The notes under the pieces: model-generated
Databases searched by the model: none
What the model saw: only the letters and a program-made list of their open reading frames with translations
Told to the model about the DNA's origin: nothing
Shown here: in pieces, positions 8,249 to 14,190 of the stretch
Layout of the letters: every line of letters starts with the position of its first letter
Numbering within the stretch: the stretch's first letter is position 1
Program-made: the position numbers and the translations under genes
Assembly: GCF_014646895.1 (NCBI RefSeq)
Contig: NZ_BMOD01000032.1
Span: 1 to 45,980, forward strand
Origin: Deinococcus roseus
Lineage (GTDB): Bacteria > Deinococcota > Deinococci > Deinococcales > Deinococcaceae
Direction of reading: 5' to 3'
Length of the DNA: 45,980 bases

Positions 8249-8506
8249 TTATCCCTGTTTTCTGGTGGTTTGAAGTGTTTGGTCAGGTTCTGGAATTTGC
8301 AAACCCAGCTCCAGAGCCGTTTCCAGCCAGAGTTCTTTTGCTTCTTGCAGCATCCGTAAAGCTTCCTCCGCAGTCTCACCCTGCGTCATGCACCCAGAAA
8401 GTTCAGGATGGAGAGCAGTGAATCCTCCGTCCTGTTCCGGGTAGAGTTCAATTTTATAGGGCAAAGTCAGAAAGTGTTCGATGATTTCAGGTGCAGTTTT
8501 TTTCAT
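8249..8506 (-). CDS. HicB-like antitoxin, no HicA partner
   Basis: An 85-aa HicB/UPF0150 protein. The beta-alpha core reads LPYKIELYPEQDGGFTALHPELSGCMTQGETAEEALRMLQEA with individual motifs YPEQDGGF and GETAEEAL. It lacks the C-terminal DNA-binding (ribbon-helix-helix or HTH) domain of many HicB proteins. No HicA-like toxin frame is visible on either side; the next gene, 7 bp downstream, is the ABC-type ATPase. It may be an orphan, or it may have been recruited as regulator or antitoxin of the ATPase-nuclease pair. The ATG at 8506 follows AGAGAGGA. Confidence 0.8.
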   Translation of the reverse strand: MKKTAPEIIEHFLTLPYKIELYPEQDGGFTALHPELSGCMTQGETAEEALRMLQEAKELWLETALELGLQIPEPDQTLQTTRKQG

Positions 8507-8521
8507 TGAAGTCCTCTCTGG

Positions 8522-8553
8522 TACGTTCTTGAGGGTTCTTGGAATACGTTCTT
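8522..8553 (-). promoter_or_regulatory. Direct-repeat candidate operator upstream of the HicB-like gene
   Basis: The 9-mer TACGTTCTT occurs at 8522-8530 and again at 8545-8553, with a related GGTTCTT between them. It lies 16-47 bp upstream of the HicB-like start. The spacing, about two helical turns, suits a repressor. No convincing -10/-35 pair was settled. Confidence 0.3.
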
Positions 8554-8575
8554 TTTCTCAATAATACCCAGCAAA

Positions 8576-8655
8576 GGGTGTAGTACGTTGCGCCCCTATA
8601 AAAGCATTCCCCAGTGCTCAGGCGAGGTAAAGGGCGAGGCATGCCTTGCCTCTAC
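8576..8655 (+). repeat. Palindrome-containing intergenic repeat, copy 1
   Basis: An 80-bp element with a second copy in the same orientation at 10278-10357; most bases agree. The core AAAAGCATTCCCCAGTGCTC is identical in both. It ends in a palindromic tail (GGGCGAGGCATGCCTTGCC here) that is a perfect palindrome in the other copies. With copy 2 it brackets the toxin-antitoxin-chaperone operon exactly. Confidence 0.85.
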
Positions 8656-8680
8656 AACCGATTCATGAGCTTTGCTAATT

Positions 8681-9163
8681 TTATTGGTCCGTTTTTTGTC
8701 TGTTGTTTCTGGTTTTTTTTGTTGGGGCAGCAGAAGTTTTGAAAGGAGGCAATACAAACGAAGGCCACTCCATGCGCTGCATGGTGCTTTGTACGAATTC
8801 ACGATGGTAAGGCCAAGCGTTCACTGGAACGTTTTGCTGAATGAAAACATCCAGAATTTCTGGGGTGATTTCGCCTTCCGCAGTGTACGTGAGCACGAAG
8901 CTGCTTTCCAGAACAGCATGTTCTTTCTGGCTTTCCTTTTCCGTAAATTTGACAGTCATCCGGGTTTGGATTTCAAACTGCCCTTCACTGGGTTCTGAGA
9001 CCAACGCAGAACCAAAATCCAATTCCACCTGCAGTTTTCTGGGTTGTGGTCTTGAAACATGACTCTCCACCTTGCAACTGGTAAGACGAATGTGTTTCAA
9101 CTCCAGAGTGCGAATGAACTCACTGTAGAGTTTTTGGTCTGATTTTTTGCTTTTCTGTGTCAT
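8681..9163 (-). CDS. SecB-like chaperone of a toxin-antitoxin-chaperone module
   Basis: Third gene of the nested TAC operon, 160 aa from the ATG at 9163. The C-terminal segment VNAWPYHREFVQSTMQRMEWPSF is closely SecB-like (SecB has FPYARE...SMVSRGTFP). It is preceded by SecB-type beta strands with alternating residues (KLQVELDF, EIQTRMTVKFTEKE, SSFVLTYTAEGE). In TAC systems such as Mycobacterium tuberculosis HigBA-Rv1957 and phage-defence CmdTAC, the chaperone stabilises an addicted antitoxin. The antitoxin stop is one base before this ATG. An earlier start at 9193 would overlap the antitoxin. The tail (KKTRNNRQKTDQ) is basic. It is much less GC-rich than the BREX core. Confidence 0.8.
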   Translation of the reverse strand: MTQKSKKSDQKLYSEFIRTLELKHIRLTSCKVESHVSRPQPRKLQVELDFGSALVSEPSEGQFEIQTRMTVKFTEKESQKEHAVLESSFVLTYTAEGEITPEILDVFIQQNVPVNAWPYHREFVQSTMQRMEWPSFVLPPFKTSAAPTKKTRNNRQKTDQ

Positions 9164-9164
9164 T

Positions 9165-9701
9165 TTAGATTGCCCAAGTTGCTTCAGAATCACTGGTGTT
9201 CAGAGGATCATCCCAATAGAAATCACTGATTTCGAGCCGAATGGTCTTGAATTCTGATTCGTATTCCAGATTTTCCTCTGTCCAAATGTATTCTTGCCAT
9301 CCATGGTGTACAAACTCTCTGATGTCCTGATCTTGTGCTTTTGCCTTCTCTCTAATATGGGCAGGTACATCTACGATCACAGTATCAATATCATCAGAAA
9401 CCTGCTGAAAACTGTCCTTAGACTTGATACCCACCACAAGCTCTGCATCAAGCGCATGGAGATAGCGCATAACTGTTTCAAAATCGTGCTGTTTGTAGGG
9501 ATTTTCCAGTTTTGAGATGGCAGACTGTTTTACACCCAAAATCTTTGCCATCTCAGCTTGGTTCTTCTGGAGATTTTTGCGGAGAGATTGCATGGCAAAA
9601 CTCAAGTAAAGCTTGAGATGTTCAAGGCGTCCTTCCAGTATAACTTCTGGATCTTCGCTGATGTGTTGATCGAGAATCAGATCACCCTGATAGTTGCTCA
9701 T
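9165..9701 (-). CDS. XRE-family antitoxin (HigA-like) with long C-terminal extension
   Basis: A 178-aa HTH protein. The XRE helix-turn-helix lies at about residues 40-75 (NQAEMAKILGVKQSAISKLE). The following segment, MRYLHALDAELVVGIKSKD, is standard for HigA/XRE antitoxins. Beyond about residue 95 there is a long extra C-terminal part ending EISDFYWDDPLNTSD. Its aromatic-rich stretch (EYIWTEENLEYESEF) resembles the chaperone-addiction segments of TAC antitoxins. Its ATG overlaps the toxin stop by 4 bp (9698-9701), and the SecB-like gene follows immediately. It probably represses the palindromic promoter at 10204-10232. Confidence 0.82.
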   Translation of the reverse strand: MSNYQGDLILDQHISEDPEVILEGRLEHLKLYLSFAMQSLRKNLQKNQAEMAKILGVKQSAISKLENPYKQHDFETVMRYLHALDAELVVGIKSKDSFQQVSDDIDTVIVDVPAHIREKAKAQDQDIREFVHHGWQEYIWTEENLEYESEFKTIRLEISDFYWDDPLNTSDSEATWAI

Positions 9702-10183
9702 GATCTTCCTTTCTTGCGCGGGGTTTTTCCTTGCTGAGATTTGGGTTGTGATTTGGGAACTGCTTTTTGTGCGGCTTTTTCTGCTTTGATTTTTGATCTT
9801 AGTTCACCCAGACGTTTAATGGTTCGAGCTTTATCTCGATCTTTGGTGGCTCCATTGTAGCGTTTCTCGAAAACATCTAAAAAAACAAAGGTCTGTGGGT
9901 CTTTCATGGTAAAAGTATACCTGTAGCATAAATTATCATGAATAAATTTGAGTTCAAAAAATCCATCCTCTTTAAAATAATCTATCATCTTGTGCGAGAG
10001 AGATGCTGGATGAAAATCGCACAAGAACTTGATGTCTGTTCGTAGTATGTTGGCCTGTTTATCAGAAAGAGATGGTTTTATTCCCTGAGGTTTTTCCTTC
10101 AGCAATTGGTAGAAATGTTCTTGAAGTTCCTGAGGAATGTCTCCATTCGCATCGCGATACAATTCCCACACCCAGGTGGTCAA
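9698..10183 (-). CDS. HigB/RelE-like toxin of the TAC module
   Basis: A 161-aa protein with a HigB (phage-derived Gp49-like) toxin core: FFELKFIHDNLCYRYTFTMK, then FVFLDVFEKRYNGATKDRDK and a helix ARTIKRLGELRSK. HigB toxins are RelE-superfamily mRNA interferases that cut translating mRNA. An extra N-terminal part (residues 1-60) and a Lys-rich tail make it longer than a typical HigB (about 100 aa). Translation starts at TTG after a near-perfect AGGAGGT, 6 nt away. It is the first gene of the operon, toxin before antitoxin, as in higBA. Identification rests on motif pattern, not on a search. Confidence 0.75.
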   Translation of the reverse strand: MTTWVWELYRDANGDIPQELQEHFYQLLKEKPQGIKPSLSDKQANILRTDIKFLCDFHPASLSHKMIDYFKEDGFFELKFIHDNLCYRYTFTMKDPQTFVFLDVFEKRYNGATKDRDKARTIKRLGELRSKIKAEKAAQKAVPKSQPKSQQGKTPRKKGRS

Positions 10184-10203
10184 GACCGGACCTCCTGACC
10201 TTC

Positions 10204-10232
10204 ACTATAATATTCCTTCGAAGGAATATCAA
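10204..10232 (-). promoter_or_regulatory. TAC promoter with palindromic operator
   Basis: On the minus strand: TTGATA (10232-10227), a 17-nt spacer and TATAGT (10209-10204). A perfect 20-bp palindrome, half-site ATATTCCTTC, occupies 10210-10229 and so fills the spacer and overlaps the -35. This is the arrangement expected for autorepression by the XRE antitoxin. The toxin start lies 20 bp further downstream. Confidence 0.75.
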
Positions 10233-10277
10233 TGGTAAGCATGTGCACCTATAACCTCCCTCAAGATGGCGTCTAGA

Positions 10278-10357
10278 AGGTGCAGCACGCTGCGCCCCTG
10301 CAAAAGCATTCCCCAGTGCTCAGGCGCGGTATAGGGCGAGGCATGCCTCGCCCCTAC
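10278..10357 (+). repeat. Palindrome-containing intergenic repeat, copy 2
   Basis: Direct repeat of 8576-8655. It ends in the perfect palindrome GGGCGAGGCATGCCTCGCCC. It sits between the TAC promoter and the pglX stop, so with copy 1 it frames the TAC operon as a 1.6-kb cassette. Confidence 0.85.
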
Positions 10358-10382
10358 TAAAGATAGAGATATTCCAGCTCCC

Positions 10383-13300
10383 TTACCCCAGCCCCTGTTC
10401 CTTCAGCAGGTCCAGTTTCCACTGGGCTTTTTTCTCCAGGTCTGCCATCTTGAGGTCGTTCCCCTCGTACACGATGCCCTTGAAGCGGGTGTAGTTGTAG
10501 GCCACCCCATCGTCCAGGTCCAGAGCAATGCGCTGGTCTGCGAGTTGCTGGACTTTGAGCTGGTAGGCCCGCACCTCTTCGATGTCCAGCTTCAAATTCT
10601 TGATGCGGGTTTCTGCGTTCCGTTTCTGGGCCCCTGAGCTGCTGGCCGCTTCTGCTTCTGCCAGGGACAGCTGGGCATCCAGGCGGGTTTGCAGTTCCAG
10701 CACGTAATCGGTCCTGAGCCTTGCCAGGGTGTCCGGGGTGTAGCGGTGCAGGTACACGAAGGCATTGAAAGCCCGGCGTTTCCCGCTGGTGAACAGCCAG
10801 TAGATCGGGCGTTTCTTGTAGGTCTGGATGTGGTCCGAGGCAAACTCGGTCACGAAGTACCGCCTGATGGTCTGCAGGGCACTCTCGTTCCCCTTGCGGC
10901 CCAGAGCGTCTGCAATAAATTCCAGGTTCTCAGAGAGGTGGTCAGGACCGTAAGCCACCTTTAAAAATTCCTGAAAACGGGTCACCAGATCGTCCTGAAA
11001 GTACGCTTCTGTGGTGACGGGCAAAATGGCGTCTGCATCTGCCGGGAATTTCTGGTGCCTGCCGGGGTCAAAAGGCTGCCCTGCGTGAACCAGACCGGGC
11101 GTGTCCAGGCTGTAACGGCCCATCATGCACCCCACCGCGTAAGACAAGAGGCTTTTCACGTCCCGCCCCAGATCCGCCTTGCGAATGGTGATCTGCTCCT
11201 CTGGCACCTCCGGCGTGAGTTCGTCTTGCAGGCCGTAAGCGTCGATCCAGTAACGATTGTTTTCCTCTTCCAGACGCTTCAGTTCATAAAAGGCATCGCT
11301 GGACAGCTTTTCCCACTCTGAAAAGGCGTCTTTGATTCTGGGGTGGCTGGAGCGCAGGAGGGGGTGGGTCTGGAAGTCCCAGGAGGTTTCGAAGTTGTCC
11401 CAATCGGTTTTTGATATATTAATCATCAAGGAGATAGAATCAGTATTAACATATTTTTCGATACTTGAGAGCAAAATAGGAAACTTAGCCACCTCGCCAG
11501 ATTGGAAATTTAAAGTAGGATTAAGTTGTTCAAATATACTTTGGAAAACCTTAGAGTTCATTAGTGAGGAAATAATGTTTAATCTACTGATGCTTTCCGG
11601 CAAAAATAGACAGCACCCACCATTATCAAAAAGAAATCCCTCTGCAAATTTTCTAATACCAAAAGATCCCGATGTTACTGTTGACCATGTCCAGCCGATT
11701 TTGAAGAAATATTGTTCATTTGCTACAACCGAATGAGGGATATTTTTTATTTCACTACCATTTGATTGCCAATTGCACACAAAATCTACCATTCCATACC
11801 ACCTGCGATAGCCCCCACCTTTGTTATAGAAATACCATTTTTTATCTTGAGCATAAAATGTCGTTCCATGGCCTCCTATTCTTGTGTTAATAGGTTCGTA
11901 CCAATATCTAAGAAAACGATCATTGTTTGTGGTAGTATTCCCTTTTCTCGGCAATGCGATGCTAGATAAAGATTTACTATCTCTGTAAATTTGAAATACA
12001 GTCTCGCTCATCCAATAAGCAATTGGAGACCCAGTAATTTCTTTGAATCTATCTGAATCTGAATAATGCCTATTTTCAAGAATGTAAAATTGGGCTTCTT
12101 TATCTCTATGATTTGGATAATGGTTTACCTTAATGAATACTCCCTTCGCGCGTTGTCTCTTTTTTCTGAAGGTAAATGCAACCGCTTGCATCACCTTGGA
12201 GTTTAACTCTGCAAATGCGCCATAGCCTAAATGAACTAGAGACGAAATATGAACTGTGTTTAAAATCTCGTTCCGTAATTCTTCAAAACTAGAGAGAAAC
12301 ATCCAACTTTGTTGATTTATATTTGCCCCAATGCCGTTGTGAAAAAGCATGTTAATAGTTTTCATTATAAAGGGTGCATATAAGTCGGTTTTTGCACTTG
12401 GGAAATTCGCATCAATATAATCTTTTAGAATCATGTTAAAATTTCCATTTCCCATATACGGAGGGTTTGCCACCACAGCATGATACTTGGACCTTAATAT
12501 GTCAGCCTGTTTGAGGTAGTGTTTGAGTTCCGGGAGCATCTCAGACCCCAGTCCTCCTTCCTGCTCCAGACGCTGCACCTGCTCATGCAAGAGGGTGTAA
12601 TTCACGTCTTCTGGAGGGGTGATCAGGCTCCCGAGGTTGTCGGCATCCTTGAAGGCGTACAGCAGGCCTTGCCAGTCTTTCGGGTTGATCGCCCCACTGA
12701 ACAGGCTCTGGCTGTCCTTCTCTGGCGTCCCATACAAACTTCCCTGAACCGCAGGCCGTGCAGGTGCCTGCGCCCCAAACAGGGGAGAGAAGCGGGTGGG
12801 TTTCACCTGCAAGACGTTCATCTCTGGGGGGTTCCGCAAGATCCGGCGGTTCTTCTGGGCGGCTTTCATCACCAGGGCAAAACTGGCAAGCTGCGCGGCC
12901 CGCTCATCAATGTCCAGCCCGTACAGGTTGTGCTCCAGAATCATTTTCGGGATGTCCCGCTCGGGGTAGCCCTGCTCCCGGTAAATCTCGAACAGCAGGT
13001 CAAAGGCGTACACCAGAATGTGCCCACTTCCGCAGGCCGGGTCCAGCACTTTGAGCTCTTGCGGGGTCAGCCCCCCTGTGCCCACTCCGCTTGCACTGTC
13101 CCCCCCGAGGGGGGACCCTGTCGTGCCTCCCCTTTCAGGGGAGGAAAGCGTCAGCGAGGTGGGGTCCTGCTCTGGGTTTTCCAGAAAGTAAGGCATCACG
13201 GTCCTGAGCTGGCTGTCGGGGTGGTGCTCCAGCCAGAGCCTCCCCAGGCTGTTTTCCACCATGTAACGCACAATCCAGTGGGGGGTGAAAAGCTGGGTGG

Positions 13301-14027
13301 CCGCAGGGATGTCCTCTGCCTTGACCTTGCTTTTCGCCCCGATCACCTGATCTTTTTTATCGGAAATGTAGAACTGGTAGAGCCACCCGATGACCTCGAT
13401 GTCCCGCCAGTCTTCCTCTGGAATGTCAGCCACCAGTTTGCGCAGCAGGCTGTCCGTGTGCAGCAGGTTCGGCGGCATGAACAGCTCAAGGTGCGGTTTC
13501 TCCCCGGAATCAAAAATGCTCGGGAGGCCTTTTGCCAGTTGCCTGATTTTGGCCCCCAGCAGCCTCCGGTAAATGAACTCCTCGGTGTTGGGCAAATTCA
13601 GACCGCGCCACTCTTCCAGATCCTGCACGGAGATGCCATCAAATTCACCAGAAGCAATCAGGGTGTCGGCATGCTCCAGCAAATCCGGGTAAGCCCCTGA
13701 AGTGCTGCTGGACAGCACATGGTCCATCAGGCCGTTCACTTCCATGTACCTCAGGGCAGACAGGCGGTTGAACCACGTGTAGGCAATCTCGGTCACGGTG
13801 GCCTCAAACCCATGCTGGGCCACATGCCTGATCAGGTCCTGGTACTGGGCTTTCTCCTGCGAACTCAGGTTGACGGTCTTCCCACCCATCACCAGACCCC
13901 CGGTGATGTCTTTGGCCGTTTCAATCCCTTTGCGGGTGATGCCAAACGCAGCAAGCCTGGTCTCGGTCTGCTCGTGAAGTTCCTTGCGGGCCAGGGTCGC
14001 GAAATTTTTGATTTTTGTTCTGTTCAT
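10383..14027 (-). CDS. pglX: BREX adenine-specific DNA methyltransferase PglX
   Basis: The BREX methyltransferase (1214 aa; family about 1200) marks host DNA by N6-adenine methylation at a non-palindromic site. SAM motif I is VLDPACGSGHILVYAF (about residue 327) and catalytic motif IV is NPPYMGNGNF (about residue 515). The N-terminus (KIKNFATLARKELHEQTETR) is typical. ATG follows AGAGGA. Two oddities: about residues 525-876 (about 11400-12450), covering the target-recognition region, are strikingly AT-rich (16 G/C in the 60 bases 11401-11460, against 41 in 13021-13080). A low-complexity Gly/Ser/Thr insert at about residues 286-318 precedes motif I. The frame is intact throughout. Confidence 0.95.
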   Translation of the reverse strand: MNRTKIKNFATLARKELHEQTETRLAAFGITRKGIETAKDITGGLVMGGKTVNLSSQEKAQYQDLIRHVAQHGFEATVTEIAYTWFNRLSALRYMEVNGLMDHVLSSSTSGAYPDLLEHADTLIASGEFDGISVQDLEEWRGLNLPNTEEFIYRRLLGAKIRQLAKGLPSIFDSGEKPHLELFMPPNLLHTDSLLRKLVADIPEEDWRDIEVIGWLYQFYISDKKDQVIGAKSKVKAEDIPAATQLFTPHWIVRYMVENSLGRLWLEHHPDSQLRTVMPYFLENPEQDPTSLTLSSPERGGTTGSPLGGDSASGVGTGGLTPQELKVLDPACGSGHILVYAFDLLFEIYREQGYPERDIPKMILEHNLYGLDIDERAAQLASFALVMKAAQKNRRILRNPPEMNVLQVKPTRFSPLFGAQAPARPAVQGSLYGTPEKDSQSLFSGAINPKDWQGLLYAFKDADNLGSLITPPEDVNYTLLHEQVQRLEQEGGLGSEMLPELKHYLKQADILRSKYHAVVANPPYMGNGNFNMILKDYIDANFPSAKTDLYAPFIMKTINMLFHNGIGANINQQSWMFLSSFEELRNEILNTVHISSLVHLGYGAFAELNSKVMQAVAFTFRKKRQRAKGVFIKVNHYPNHRDKEAQFYILENRHYSDSDRFKEITGSPIAYWMSETVFQIYRDSKSLSSIALPRKGNTTTNNDRFLRYWYEPINTRIGGHGTTFYAQDKKWYFYNKGGGYRRWYGMVDFVCNWQSNGSEIKNIPHSVVANEQYFFKIGWTWSTVTSGSFGIRKFAEGFLFDNGGCCLFLPESISRLNIISSLMNSKVFQSIFEQLNPTLNFQSGEVAKFPILLSSIEKYVNTDSISLMINISKTDWDNFETSWDFQTHPLLRSSHPRIKDAFSEWEKLSSDAFYELKRLEEENNRYWIDAYGLQDELTPEVPEEQITIRKADLGRDVKSLLSYAVGCMMGRYSLDTPGLVHAGQPFDPGRHQKFPADADAILPVTTEAYFQDDLVTRFQEFLKVAYGPDHLSENLEFIADALGRKGNESALQTIRRYFVTEFASDHIQTYKKRPIYWLFTSGKRRAFNAFVYLHRYTPDTLARLRTDYVLELQTRLDAQLSLAEAEAASSSGAQKRNAETRIKNLKLDIEEVRAYQLKVQQLADQRIALDLDDGVAYNYTRFKGIVYEGNDLKMADLEKKAQWKLDLLKEQGLG

Positions 14028-14047
14028 TTTTTCCTCTGGTTTTTGGG

Positions 14048-14072
14048 AGGGCGAGGCATGCCTCGCCCCTAC
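14048..14072 (+). repeat. Palindromic intergenic repeat, short copy 3
   Basis: Contains only the tail of the repeat seen at 8576 and 10278: the perfect palindrome GGGCGAGGCATGCCTCGCCC followed by CTAC. It lies in the brxC-pglX gap, 21 bp upstream of the pglX start. Confidence 0.8.
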
Positions 14073-14110
14073 AGATGCCCTTGACAGTTTTCATTGTGCG
14101 AGACACCATG

Positions 14111-14180
14111 CCTTCTGCCTTCTGCCTTCTGCCTTCTGCCTTCTGCCTTCTGCCTTCTGCCTTCTGCCTTCTGCCTTCTG
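14111..14180 (+). repeat. Ten-copy heptanucleotide tandem repeat
   Basis: Ten perfect copies of CCTTCTG (CAGAAGG on the coding strand) lie in the 163-bp gap between brxC (stop 14191) and pglX (start 14027). Copy number is likely to vary by slippage. It is intergenic, so change would alter spacing or mRNA structure between the two genes, not a reading frame. Confidence 0.95.
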
Positions 14181-14190
14181 CACCGCAAGG

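Noticed and set aside
12519..13700. 393-codon open frame opposite pglX
   Set aside because: Overlaps the methyltransferase motifs on the other strand; shadow.
14111..14180. CRISPR-like array
   Set aside because: The units are 7 bp without spacers; it is a simple tandem repeat. No CRISPR array or cas gene was seen anywhere in the window.
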